From positions 45,495 through 109,494 of the forward strand of contig NZ_QREV01000012.1 of the NCBI RefSeq assembly GCF_003363715.1: a DNA stretch of 64,000 nt, given 5' to 3'. Under the pieces are notes generated by a model. The model had not been told where the DNA came from and made no database searches. It saw only the letters and a list, made by a program, of their open reading frames with translations. The stretch is from Parabacteroides acidifaciens (GTDB lineage Bacteria > Bacteroidota > Bacteroidia > Bacteroidales > Tannerellaceae). A program made the translations under genes and the position numbers. Below are positions 1 through 7,992 of this stretch, piece after piece (the stretch's first letter is position 1; every line of letters begins with the position of its first letter).

Positions 1-71
1 AGCGCATCATCCGCCCGGCCTACAAGAATGTACTCGAAGAGCAGACTTATACGCCGATTGCCGAAAGGTAA
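1..71 (+). CDS. C-terminal tail of an unidentified gene
   Basis: The frame starting at base 3 is open and ends at a TAA at 69-71, giving 22 residues that finish in TPIAER. Codon use looks coding, and the next gene on this strand is far away, so this is probably the 3' end of a gene that begins before the window. Too little is present to name a family. It is followed at once by the repeat cluster at 92-320. Confidence 0.5.
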   Translation, partial: RIIRPAYKNVLEEQTYTPIAER

Positions 72-91
72 ACGCTGTATGTACGACCGTA

Positions 92-320
92 TGTTAAAGT
101 TTCATTTATAGCGTCTGTGTCCTGGCGGGCTTGTTAAAGTTTCATTTATAGCGTCTATGTCCTGGCGGGCTTGACCCGCCATCTCATACTAAACTGACTT
201 ACAGTAATTAGTATGAGGTTGCGGGTCAAGCCCGCAATGACACGCTAAAGCGTTAGGACTTACTTTTGACACATCCCGCAATGACATGCTAAAGCATTAA
301 AACTTACTTTAGACATATCC
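92..320. repeat. Cluster of direct and inverted repeats
   Basis: A unit beginning tgttaaagtttcatttata occurs at 92 and again at 132 (period 40 bp, nearly identical). The second copy runs into gcgggcttgacccgc and ctcatact (about 165-190), which is repeated inverted at about 210-235 (agtatgag then gcgggtcaagcccgc), so the pair can fold into a long hairpin. A second direct repeat starting cccgcaatgacaygctaaagc occurs at 231 and 276 (period 45 bp). No gene is visible between 72 and 368. The layout resembles a REP/MITE-like intergenic element; function unknown. Confidence 0.75.
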
Positions 321-360
321 CGTCATGGTATTGATGCTATAAAAATTAATCTTTAAGAAG

Positions 361-396
361 GAACGGCATTACAAGAGATTGATGCCGTTCTTTTTT
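361..396 (+). terminator. Hairpin with T tract overlapping the end of the LytTR gene
   Basis: GAACGGCAT (361-369) pairs with ATGCCGTTC (382-390), followed by TTTTTT on the plus strand. The right arm lies inside the last codons of the minus-strand regulator gene, so this can act as a plus-strand terminator and possibly as a bidirectional one. Confidence 0.6.
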
Positions 397-1094
397 ATGT
401 ATTCCTCTATAAACGCCTCCCGGTAACTGTTGCCGATCGCAATTTCGTATTTTCCGATAAAGACATCATTATTATCGAACGACTCGATATGCGTCGTGTT
501 GACGATATAAGACTTGTTTATCCTCAGAAAGGTGTTATGCGGGAGCAGCTCGTTGATCGACTTCAGGCTCATCCGGGTAATGATGCGTTGGTCGACAGTC
601 TGTATCACGACATAATCTTTCAGCCCTTCAACGAAAAGAATATTCCGGAAGAAGATTTTGAAGAAGCGCCGTTCGGCTTTCACGAACATACAGTCGTCTA
701 TTACCGATTCGATACTGCTGCTTGGCGTCTCCACTGTCAGCAGGCGATGATAGGCAATGGCCTTTTCCACCGCCTTCCGGAAACGTTCCTGTTCGATCGG
801 TTTGACGAGGTAGTCGATGGCATCCACTTCATAACTGTCCAACGCATATTCGACGTAGGCAGTCGTGAAGATCACCAGCGTGTTGCGGTGGATCGTGCGG
901 GCAAAATCCAGTCCATTGATACCCGGCATCTTAATATCCAGAAAGACCAGGTCGACCGGATGTTGTTGCAGGAACAGCCCTGCCGTGGCGGCATCGCCGA
1001 AGCTGCCTGCCGGATGCAATGCAGGGGTTTCCTGTATCAGCAATTCGATGGCTTTGCGGCCTAACGGTTCATCATCTACTATAATGCAATTCAT
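369..1094 (-). CDS. LytTR-family response regulator
   Basis: This is a DNA-binding response regulator of 241 residues. The start MNCIIVDDEPLGRKA is chosen because its ATG forms an ATGA overlap with the stop of the upstream kinase; an in-frame extension to 1271 would run through that kinase gene. The N-terminal receiver has the acidic pair in IIVDDEP and the phospho-acceptor Asp in LVFLDIKMPG, and the switch Lys in YLVKPIEQERF. The C-terminal LytTR domain (about residues 135-241) includes FVEGLKDYVVIQT and RINKSYIVN. It is the last gene of a minus-strand operon with two LytS-like kinases and a barrel protein, so it probably takes phosphate from the kinase encoded just upstream. Its target genes cannot be read from the sequence. 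Confidence 0.93.
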   Translation of the reverse strand: MNCIIVDDEPLGRKAIELLIQETPALHPAGSFGDAATAGLFLQQHPVDLVFLDIKMPGINGLDFARTIHRNTLVIFTTAYVEYALDSYEVDAIDYLVKPIEQERFRKAVEKAIAYHRLLTVETPSSSIESVIDDCMFVKAERRFFKIFFRNILFVEGLKDYVVIQTVDQRIITRMSLKSINELLPHNTFLRINKSYIVNTTHIESFDNNDVFIGKYEIAIGNSYREAFIEEYIKKNGINLL

Positions 1095-2128
1095 AATTTT
1101 ATTTGTAAATCGATTGTATATGTTATCTTGTTTTCTTCTATACGCAGCGTATGGTCCTTCCCATACAGGAGTTGCAGACGCCGTTTGATATTGGCAAGCC
1201 CTAAGCCTCCGTCCCGTTTTTCCTCCTGACTGAAAGTGGGCTTTGAATTGACGCATATAAACTGCAGGCATCCTCTTTCCACCCTAAAAAGGAGATGGAC
1301 ATACGAGAGATTGCAGTTATCGTTGTTGTGCTTCACCGCGTTCTCCACAAACGGTATCAGCAGAAGCGGAGGGAGCGATACTTCTTCGACCGGACCTTCG
1401 CGGGTGATGATAAAATTGAAGTTATCCCGTCTCAACTTTTCCAGATTGAGGAAATCGGTCAGGAAATGAATCTCATCTTCCAGCCGGACGGACACGGCGT
1501 ACCGGTCGTTCAGCTGATATTTTAGCAGTTCATTCAGCTTGCGAAGGACTTTCGCCGCCTCCTCCGGATTTTCCTGCGTCAGCACATTGGCATTATTCAG
1601 CATATTAAAAAGAAAATGCGGGTTGATCTGGTTCTTCAGTTGTTCCAGTTCCGACTGCATCGTGGTTTCTTCCAACTCCCGTATCTCCTGTTCATAAATG
1701 ACCCAATGCTGGAAAAGCAGAATGGAAGTCGTACCGGCAATCGTCAACGCCAGCGAAAAGACCGAAGAAAAGAAGTTCAGGATAATAATCGACCAATCCG
1801 CTTCCTGTAAATTCTTTTGAAGATCATTGTTCGAAATCAATTGCAGGCATATAACCAACAGGATGGTCATAAAAACCACCGCCCCCATCATCATCAGATA
1901 GGAAAAGAACCGATTCCTGAACAACAAGCGCGGAACCAATATATACACGTTTGCATAGATCGGTATCAGAAATACCGCCATCAAAAGGGAGCCGACTATG
2001 GGATGATCTCCGAAGGGATATTCGTTATAGAAATTTGCAATTGCCATAATAAGACTCACTGCCAACAGTAAAGAGTGGCGGAGGATATGGTATTTACGGC
2101 TGATCAGAAGTTCTACGATTGCATTCAT
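1091..2128 (-). CDS. LytS/YehU-type sensor histidine kinase (intact)
   Basis: This is a membrane histidine kinase of the His_kinase (PF06580) type, 345 residues. The N-terminal half has about four hydrophobic segments (roughly residues 18-32, 45-65, 76-98 and 115-140) and no recognisable extracellular sensor domain. The phospho-acceptor His171 lies in QINPHFLFNML, followed by a helix and an ATP-binding domain with an N box (LLLIPFVENAVKHNN) and a G box (GGLGLANIKRRLQLLYG). It overlaps the regulator downstream and the second kinase upstream by ATGA junctions, so the three are probably translationally coupled. It is the only one of the two kinases with complete catalytic motifs. Confidence 0.93.
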   Translation of the reverse strand: MNAIVELLISRKYHILRHSLLLAVSLIMAIANFYNEYPFGDHPIVGSLLMAVFLIPIYANVYILVPRLLFRNRFFSYLMMMGAVVFMTILLVICLQLISNNDLQKNLQEADWSIIILNFFSSVFSLALTIAGTTSILLFQHWVIYEQEIRELEETTMQSELEQLKNQINPHFLFNMLNNANVLTQENPEEAAKVLRKLNELLKYQLNDRYAVSVRLEDEIHFLTDFLNLEKLRRDNFNFIITREGPVEEVSLPPLLLIPFVENAVKHNNDNCNLSYVHLLFRVERGCLQFICVNSKPTFSQEEKRDGGLGLANIKRRLQLLYGKDHTLRIEENKITYTIDLQIKL

Positions 2129-3198
2129 CGGCTTAAAGTTAAGTGCATATTAATCCTGTTTTCCGTATCGCCTTGTACTTCTTCTAAGGAGTATGTTTCG
2201 TACAACAGTTCTAACCGGCGGCGGATATTATCGAGCTTGGAAATATCGCGATGCCGGACGGAACTGGCACAGCTGAAGAGGAGTTCTCCTTTTTCCACCC
2301 GGAAGGCCAGATGGATGTAGTATTCTTTCTCTATCCGTTCGCTTTGATAGATGAAATATTCGACGAACGGGATAAAAAGCAGGGGCGGGACCAGCAAATA
2401 ATTCACCGGTCCTTCTTTCGTGATTGTAAAACACAGCATCGGGTTCAGCATCTTTTCCAGATTCAGGAAGTTTTCCAAAAAAGAGAGGTCGGCCGAAAAG
2501 AATACCTTTTCCCGGCTGCTGTCGTAGAGTTGATAGCGGAGCAGCTTTCCCAATTGGACGAGGATAGCGGATGTTTGTCGCGGGTCTACGACAGCCAATT
2601 CCGTTGCCTTAGATAGCATATTCAGCAGAAACTGCGGGCTGACCTGGTTCTTCAACTGTTCTAATTCTGAATGGAGCTTTTCTTTTTTCAGCTTGCTTGC
2701 CCGTTGCCCGTAGTCCAGCCAGTGACGAAGCAACGTGATCATCGAAGGACCGATGCAGCAAATCAGAAATAGCAGAAAGTTCGAGACAATCTCCAACGGA
2801 AAGAAGCGGTTCTTATAAAAATAGGAATATTGCCCGAACTCCACCCCGTATGATGTATAGGTATAATAATCGTATAGAAAAGCGGCCGATAGCAGGACTG
2901 AAACGACTAAGAATAGTGTCAGCCCGTACAGCCCGTACTTTTTCTTCAGCATCAACCGGGGGATCAGCACATATATATTCAGGTAGATCGCCGCAAGAAA
3001 GAGCATGAGGGAACCGGCACTTTCAAGCAGGATGGCGCGACGGAAAAAGACGTTGTCTTCATAGAATGTGAAATGCGCCAGGTTGATCGAGATCATCATT
3101 ACGAAGAAAATAAGGATCAGATGCCTGTATATCCTGTAGCGTGGCGCCATCAGGAAGTTCATCAGTATATCGTCTGAAATCTTTTGTCTTGTCAGCAT
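2125..3198 (-). CDS. Degenerate LytS-like sensor protein (probable pseudokinase)
   Basis: A 357-residue paralogue of the kinase downstream, with the same four-segment membrane domain and the same linker (HSELEQLKNQVSPQF). The position of the phospho-acceptor His is a Gln (Q189 in VSPQFLLNML). The N box reads LLFIPFVEYFIYQSE, lacking the ATP/Mg-binding Asn, and the glycine-rich G box is replaced by DISKLDNIRRRLELLYE. The reading frame is intact, so this is not simple decay. By analogy with other pseudokinases it may dimerise with and modulate the intact kinase; that is inference. It starts 42 bp after the barrel gene and overlaps the next gene by 4 bp. Confidence 0.88.
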   Translation of the reverse strand: MLTRQKISDDILMNFLMAPRYRIYRHLILIFFVMMISINLAHFTFYEDNVFFRRAILLESAGSLMLFLAAIYLNIYVLIPRLMLKKKYGLYGLTLFLVVSVLLSAAFLYDYYTYTSYGVEFGQYSYFYKNRFFPLEIVSNFLLFLICCIGPSMITLLRHWLDYGQRASKLKKEKLHSELEQLKNQVSPQFLLNMLSKATELAVVDPRQTSAILVQLGKLLRYQLYDSSREKVFFSADLSFLENFLNLEKMLNPMLCFTITKEGPVNYLLVPPLLFIPFVEYFIYQSERIEKEYYIHLAFRVEKGELLFSCASSVRHRDISKLDNIRRRLELLYETYSLEEVQGDTENRINMHLTLSR

Positions 3199-3240
3199 AT
3201 TTGTCTTGTCTTATATATCCGATAAAGATGGTTATTTTTC

Positions 3241-4152
3241 TCAGAACCCGTACTTGATTGCCGCACTAATATAAGGGGAAAGCGAAAAATGCGGATCGAA
3301 ATCTTTTCCCGTATCCTTAAAGAAGGCTTTTAAAGTACGGTCTGTATAGAACGCTGTCCGGTAAGGGGAGACGCCGAGCGTAACAGGGAGCGTCAGGTTT
3401 TTACCCAATACAAATTCCGGTTGTAGCCCGGCTACGATATATTGCTGGGTGAACATCTGCTTTTTATTGTCTTGTTCCGTAAAGGCAAGCATCCCGTCCA
3501 TAGAGGCAATCAGTTTCAGGTTGAACAACTTGTTGAGCCGCATGCCGCACGACATCTCGATTGCACTCACCATGGATATTTCCACCGTATAACGTCCCGT
3601 AAGTATCCAGTTCAGGTAAAAGGCCGGGAAAACCATCGGATAACCGAACGTACTGTTCAGCATGATCCCTCCGCCCAGATCGAGATTCTCCTTCAGGTGG
3701 CAGACAAAGAGAACGCCTCCGTTTCCCATCAAGTCTTTGAAAGAGAATTTGGAGAACTTGCCGGCATCCGTATAAATCCCGATCCCGACGGAGGCGATCA
3801 ACGACCATTTTTCACTGATCGGACGCGTATGCATCAGCCCGATTTGCACATCGAGGATGGAAGAGAGGTTTATTTCGGCGGCCAGTCCGTCGTTATTCAT
3901 CGTCGTATATGATCCTCCGCACGTAATGCCCCATGCAGAGATCAATTTATCATGCTCGTCTGTTTTCGCAACGATCGGGATATTAAAGCCGGCCTGCACG
4001 ACTTTGGCATCTCCTTTTCCTCCGGTCTTATTGTTGTCTACGTCCCGGAAATTTGTTGCAGACATATACTCTGCTTTCAGAAATGCCTGTGCCATTACCG
4101 GTTGGCTGCCTGTCAGGGCGGCAAGAATAAAACTTCCTACTAAATATTTCAT
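3241..4152 (-). CDS. Outer-membrane beta-barrel protein, DUF6268-like
   Basis: A 303-residue protein with a clear signal peptide (MKYLVGSFILAALTG, probable cut after VMAQA). The rest is a run of alternating amphipathic strands ending in ISAAIKYGF, a C-terminal aromatic residue typical of barrels. The resemblance to DUF6268 is from memory of the family and is not certain. It is the first gene of the operon with the two LytS-like proteins and the LytTR regulator, which suggests the barrel and the signalling proteins act in one envelope pathway. The minus-strand sequence just upstream has a TAGTTTTG -7-like element (4183 to 4176). Confidence 0.75.
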   Translation of the reverse strand: MKYLVGSFILAALTGSQPVMAQAFLKAEYMSATNFRDVDNNKTGGKGDAKVVQAGFNIPIVAKTDEHDKLISAWGITCGGSYTTMNNDGLAAEINLSSILDVQIGLMHTRPISEKWSLIASVGIGIYTDAGKFSKFSFKDLMGNGGVLFVCHLKENLDLGGGIMLNSTFGYPMVFPAFYLNWILTGRYTVEISMVSAIEMSCGMRLNKLFNLKLIASMDGMLAFTEQDNKKQMFTQQYIVAGLQPEFVLGKNLTLPVTLGVSPYRTAFYTDRTLKAFFKDTGKDFDPHFSLSPYISAAIKYGF

Positions 4153-4249
4153 ACTCTTTCTTTATAACGTGTCTGCAAAACTATAAAAGTCTACAACGCT
4201 GTTATTTTAAAGAGATGAAAAGGGGAAATACATAGATGAAATACCTGTT

Positions 4250-4744
4250 TTAATATACTTTCGCCCGGATTTCTCCGGCATCGACCTTTTCTGTTTGTAT
4301 CAGGATGATCGTGCCGGTCTGGTCGGCAAGGAAGACGCGGGGGATGGTGTTATCGGCAAAAAGGGAGTAGACTTTTCGTTCCGGGTCCATGAAAAATTCC
4401 ATATCATAGCTGTGTTCCCGGAAATAGGCCGAGACTTGTTCCTCCGTTTCGTCGCGCGCAATCAGGAGGACACGGACGGACGGGTTGTCTTCATATTCTT
4501 TATATAGGGCGTTTATATCCGGAAAAGCCTGCTGGCAATCCCGACAGCTTGTGCTGAAGAATATGATCAGAACTGTCTTGCCTTTCAAATCATTTACCGA
4601 TATCGTTTCATGCCGGTTGGCAATGCTGAACGCGGGTAACAGGTCGCCTTCCTTCAAGGCAAAGTTGCCGGAAGAAGGTACATCTTCCCGGACACAAGCC
4701 TGGAAAGATAACAGGCTGATTATGCAGAATAAAAGGTGTTTCAT
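4250..4744 (-). CDS. Thioredoxin-like lipoprotein (TlpA/ResA type)
   Basis: A 164-residue protein with a lipoprotein signal (LLSFQAC, lipidated Cys17), so it is probably anchored in the envelope. The thioredoxin fold follows, with the redox motif C-R-D-C in FFSTSCRDCQQAF and the cis-Pro region TIPRVFLAD. Proteins of this class reduce disulfides or cytochrome-c haem cysteines outside the cytoplasm; the substrate here is unknown. It stands alone, divergent from the GtrA-like gene. A -7 element (TATATTTG, 4757 to 4750) lies only about 5 bases before the ATG, so the transcript may have almost no leader. Confidence 0.85.
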   Translation of the reverse strand: MKHLLFCIISLLSFQACVREDVPSSGNFALKEGDLLPAFSIANRHETISVNDLKGKTVLIIFFSTSCRDCQQAFPDINALYKEYEDNPSVRVLLIARDETEEQVSAYFREHSYDMEFFMDPERKVYSLFADNTIPRVFLADQTGTIILIQTEKVDAGEIRAKVY

Positions 4745-4749
4745 AGCGA

Positions 4750-4757
4750 CAAATATA
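4750..4757 (-). promoter_or_regulatory. -7 element (TATATTTG) of the thioredoxin-like gene
   Basis: This matches the Bacteroidetes -7 consensus TAnnTTTG on the minus strand, directly before the ATG at 4744. No good -33 TTTG was found. Confidence 0.45.
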
Positions 4758-4811
4758 TAGTTTAATCGTTATACTTCATATCTTGTTGCATGGTTATTTG
4801 TATATTTCCTG

Positions 4812-4819
4812 TATATTTG
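4812..4819 (+). promoter_or_regulatory. -7 element (TATATTTG) of the GtrA-like gene
   Basis: A TAnnTTTG match 28 bases before the ATG at 4848, with a weak TTG about 23 bases upstream. Its position fits a short leader. Confidence 0.5.
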
Positions 4820-4847
4820 CCTCTCGATTTCTAACAAGAATAGTAAA

Positions 4848-5231
4848 ATGGCAGAAGTTACACCTGTAGTCCGGTTTATGCTGATTGGTACATTGAATGC
4901 GCTGATTACGGTCACTGTAGTCTGGTTGATGATGGATGAATTCGACTGCAATTATATTGCAACGAATATCACCGCCTACATCATTGCCCAGATCAATAAC
5001 TTCTTCTGGAGCAAATACTGGATATTTACTTCCCGCGAAGGGAAATTCCGCCGCGAGGTCCCCTTGTTCCTGATCGCTTTCGGTTGTGCCTATTTCGCCC
5101 AATTCCTTGCCCTGCTCGTGATGGTCGAAGTGCTCGACCTGAATGAATACCTGGCACAGTTCCTGGGGCTTTTCGTGTATGGAGCTGTCAATTATCTGAT
5201 GAACAAACGGGTGACGTTCTTGCACCGGTAA
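4848..5231 (+). CDS. GtrA-like membrane protein
   Basis: A 127-residue integral membrane protein with four predicted membrane segments, fitting the GtrA family (PF04138). Typical features are the N-terminal RFMLIGTLNALI, the NNFFWSKYWIF segment and the C-terminal NYLMNKRVTFL. GtrA-like proteins are thought to help move polyprenyl-linked sugars across the membrane during surface polysaccharide modification. No glycosyltransferase is adjacent, so the substrate is open. Its last 44 bp overlap the 3' end of the convergent ybaK gene. Confidence 0.88.
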   Translation: MAEVTPVVRFMLIGTLNALITVTVVWLMMDEFDCNYIATNITAYIIAQINNFFWSKYWIFTSREGKFRREVPLFLIAFGCAYFAQFLALLVMVEVLDLNEYLAQFLGLFVYGAVNYLMNKRVTFLHR

Positions 5232-5703
5232 CTATAATATCCGCCACCTCCGCCCGTGCCTCCCGGATTAGATCGGCAGGGGCAAGCTGTATCTGCAAGC
5301 CCCGTTGTCCGGCGCTTACATAGATATGGTCGAATTGTTCGGCTGTGTGGTGGATGTAAGTCGGGAAATGTTTCTTCATGCCGATGGGGGAGCAGCAGCC
5401 GCGAATATAACCGGTAAGCGGGAGCAGCTCTTTGACGGGGATCATTTCGCAACTTTTGTTACCGGAGACTTTGGCGGCTTTCTTCAAATCGACCTCGTTG
5501 GCTCCGGGGATGACACAGACGAAATAACCGTTTTTATCGCCATGCAGGATCAACGTTTTGAAAACCTGTGCTACATTCTCGCCCAACTGAGCGGCAACGT
5601 GTGTTGCGCTCAGATCGTTTTCATCTACTTCGTAGGGAACCAGCTGGTAGGCTACTTTGGCCTTATCCAGCAGGCGTGCTACGTTTGTCTTGTTAATTTT
5701 CAT
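5188..5703 (-). CDS. ybaK: YbaK/EbsC-type aminoacyl-tRNA deacylase
   Basis: A 171-residue cytoplasmic protein of the YbaK/ProRS-editing family, which hydrolyses mischarged Cys-tRNA(Pro). Family features are the N-terminal NKTNVARLLDKAKV, the QVFKTLILHGD segment, the Lys in VDLKKAAKVSG, and the GYIRGCCSPIGMKK loop near the active site. Full length for the family. It starts 3 bp after the tex stop, so the two are almost certainly co-transcribed. The 3' end overlaps the GtrA-like gene on the other strand. Confidence 0.9.
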   Translation of the reverse strand: MKINKTNVARLLDKAKVAYQLVPYEVDENDLSATHVAAQLGENVAQVFKTLILHGDKNGYFVCVIPGANEVDLKKAAKVSGNKSCEMIPVKELLPLTGYIRGCCSPIGMKKHFPTYIHHTAEQFDHIYVSAGQRGLQIQLAPADLIREARAEVADIIVTGARTSPVCSSDN

Positions 5704-5706
5704 TGT

Positions 5707-7833
5707 TTATATTCCTTTCATAGAAAGTTGAACCCGCTTGCGGACGAGATCAACGCTTAAAACCTTTACTTTTACATGCTGGTGGATCGAGACGACCTGG
5801 GTCGGATCGCTGACGAAACGGTCAGCTAACTCGGAGATGTGCACCAACCCGTTTTCCTTTATGCCTACATCGACGAAACAGCCGAAGTTTGTGATGTTCG
5901 TGACGATGCCCGGCAGGACTTGTCCCTCTTTCAGGTCTTCGATCGTCTTGACCGTCGGGTCGAAAGAGAACACCTGGATGGCCTGGCGGGGATCGCGTCC
6001 CGGTTTGTCGAGCTCTTCCATGATGTCGAGCAGTGTCGGCATACCGACTTTGTCCGTGACGTATTTTTTCAGGTCGAGCTTCTTCTTCAACTCCTTGTTG
6101 GAGATCAGTTCGGCAACCGTACATTTCAAATCTTTTGCCATCTGTTCCACGATCGGATAACTCTCCGGGTGTACAGCCGAATTATCCAGCGGATTCTTAC
6201 CTTCCTGGATACGGAGGAAACCGGCGCTCTGTTCGAATGCCTTTTCACCCATACGGGGAACTTTCATCAGTTCGCGGCGGGATTGGAAAGGACCGTGCTC
6301 GGTACGGTAATCCACGATATTCTGCGCCAGCGTTGGACCGAGGCCGGAAATATAAGTGAGCAGATGCTTACTGGCCGTATTGACATTGACACCGACCAGG
6401 TTCACACAGCTTTCGACGGTCTGGTCGAGGCTCTTTTTCAGCGCGCCTTGTTCGACGTCGTGTTGGTATTGGCCCACACCTATGCTTTTCGGATCGATCT
6501 TAACCAATTCGGCAAGCGGGTCCATCAGGCGGCGGCCGATACTGACGGCACCGCGAACCGTCACGTCGTATTGCGGAAACTCGTCGCGGGCTATCTTGGA
6601 CGCCGAATAGATGGAGGCGCCATTCTCGCTGACAACGAACACCTGCACCTTACGGTCGTAACGGATGTTGGTAATGAACTGTTCCGTCTCGCGGCTTGCC
6701 GTCCCGTTGCCGATAGCAATTGCGTCGATGGCATAGGTCGAAACCAGCTGGGCCACTTTTGCCGCAGCCTTGCCCTTTTCGTTCTGGGGCGGATGCGGAT
6801 AGATGGCTTCGTTGTGCAGCAACGCCCCTTGTGCGTCGAGGCAGACCAGTTTACAGCCGGTCCGGTAACCGGGATCGACTCCCAACACACGTTTCTGTCC
6901 CAATGGGGGAGCCAGCAACAGTTGGCGCAGGTTCTCGGCAAACACGCGGATCGCTTCTTCATCGGCTTTCGCCTTGCTGAGATTGGCAAACTCGGTTTCG
7001 ATGGAAGGCTTCAGAAGACGTTTGAACGAGTCGTCCACGGCGGTCGCTACCTGTTCGGAAGCTTCATTCCGTCCCCGTACGAAACGGCGTTTCAGGCGGT
7101 CCAGGCAGTTATCCGTATCCGGTGAGATGCCGACACGCAGGATGCCTTCGGCCTCTCCCCGTCGAAGTGCCAGCAGACGGTGCGAACTGGCCCGGTTCAA
7201 TGGTTCGCTGAAGTCGAAGTAATCACGATATTTGGCTCCTTCTTCCTCTTTTCCTTTGATCACTTTGGAGGTGATGATTGCTGTGTGCGAAAAGGAATTA
7301 CGTACGGCGTTACGGGCCTCTTCGTTCTCGTTCACCCATTCGGCAATGATATCGCGGGCTCCCTGCAAGGCTTCCTCGGCGTTTTTTACTTCTCCCTTTA
7401 TGAATGCTTTTACCCGTGCGAGCAGGTTCGGTTCGTTTTGCATCATCACGACCTTGGCAAGCGGTTCGAGACCTTTCTTGCGGGCTATCTCCGCCTTAGT
7501 GACGCGCTTGGGTTTATAGGGAAGGTAGATGTCTTCTATTTCCGTACTGTCCCACGAGTCCTCGATACGCTTTTTCAGTTCGGGGGTCAGCTTCCCTTGT
7601 TCTTCTATAGAGGAGAGGATCGTCTCTTTTCTCTTTTTCAGCTCGGTCAGCTTATCCAGCTGGTCCTTGATATTTCCGATCTGTACTTCATCCAGTCCTC
7701 CGGTCACTTCTTTCCGGTAACGGCTGATGAAAGGGATGGTTGCACCTTCGTTCAGCAATCCGATGGTTCGCTCCACCTGTCCGGCGGGGATGTTCAGGAT
7801 GCGTGAGATGAGTGCATGGAATGATGTGATCAT
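5707..7833 (-). CDS. tex: Tex-family RNA-binding protein
   Basis: A 708-residue cytoplasmic protein with the full Tex layout: N-terminal helical Tex domain, YqgF-like RNase H fold (GVDPGYRTGCKLV), helix-hairpin-helix pair (YISGLGPTLAQNIVDYR), and a C-terminal S1 domain (GIVTNITNFGCFVDVGIKENG). Tex proteins bind nucleic acid and act on transcription complexes. The start MITSFHALISR is preferred over an in-frame ATG at 7866 because a TATCTTTG -7 element (7871 to 7864) would start the RNA downstream of the longer start. It forms an operon with ybaK. Confidence 0.95.
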   Translation of the reverse strand: MITSFHALISRILNIPAGQVERTIGLLNEGATIPFISRYRKEVTGGLDEVQIGNIKDQLDKLTELKKRKETILSSIEEQGKLTPELKKRIEDSWDSTEIEDIYLPYKPKRVTKAEIARKKGLEPLAKVVMMQNEPNLLARVKAFIKGEVKNAEEALQGARDIIAEWVNENEEARNAVRNSFSHTAIITSKVIKGKEEEGAKYRDYFDFSEPLNRASSHRLLALRRGEAEGILRVGISPDTDNCLDRLKRRFVRGRNEASEQVATAVDDSFKRLLKPSIETEFANLSKAKADEEAIRVFAENLRQLLLAPPLGQKRVLGVDPGYRTGCKLVCLDAQGALLHNEAIYPHPPQNEKGKAAAKVAQLVSTYAIDAIAIGNGTASRETEQFITNIRYDRKVQVFVVSENGASIYSASKIARDEFPQYDVTVRGAVSIGRRLMDPLAELVKIDPKSIGVGQYQHDVEQGALKKSLDQTVESCVNLVGVNVNTASKHLLTYISGLGPTLAQNIVDYRTEHGPFQSRRELMKVPRMGEKAFEQSAGFLRIQEGKNPLDNSAVHPESYPIVEQMAKDLKCTVAELISNKELKKKLDLKKYVTDKVGMPTLLDIMEELDKPGRDPRQAIQVFSFDPTVKTIEDLKEGQVLPGIVTNITNFGCFVDVGIKENGLVHISELADRFVSDPTQVVSIHQHVKVKVLSVDLVRKRVQLSMKGI

Positions 7834-7863
7834 ATAGCTTTTAAATTCTTTATGTTTAAGTCG

Positions 7864-7871
7864 CAAAGATA
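7864..7871 (-). promoter_or_regulatory. -7 element (TATCTTTG) of tex-ybaK
   Basis: A minus-strand TAnnTTTG match about 30 bases before the chosen tex start. It helps decide that start, since an ATG at 7866 would lie inside the promoter. No clear -33 was seen. Confidence 0.5.
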
Positions 7872-7992
7872 ATAGTTTGGCGTTTATTTAGCTTCCGCTC
7901 ACGAGTTCTTTCTCTAAATATTTGCAAGTGACGTTTATTTTCAAGACATTTGTCACTCGAATGTTTTTCTTATCTCATAAAATTTTGCATAT

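Noticed and set aside
1095..1271. 59-residue N-terminal extension of the LytTR regulator
   Set aside because: It lies wholly inside the kinase gene on the same strand; the ATGA overlap at 1091-1094 gives the proper start.
5839..7125. Long plus-strand frame of 428 codons
   Set aside because: It is the antisense shadow of tex, which has complete domain motifs on the minus strand.
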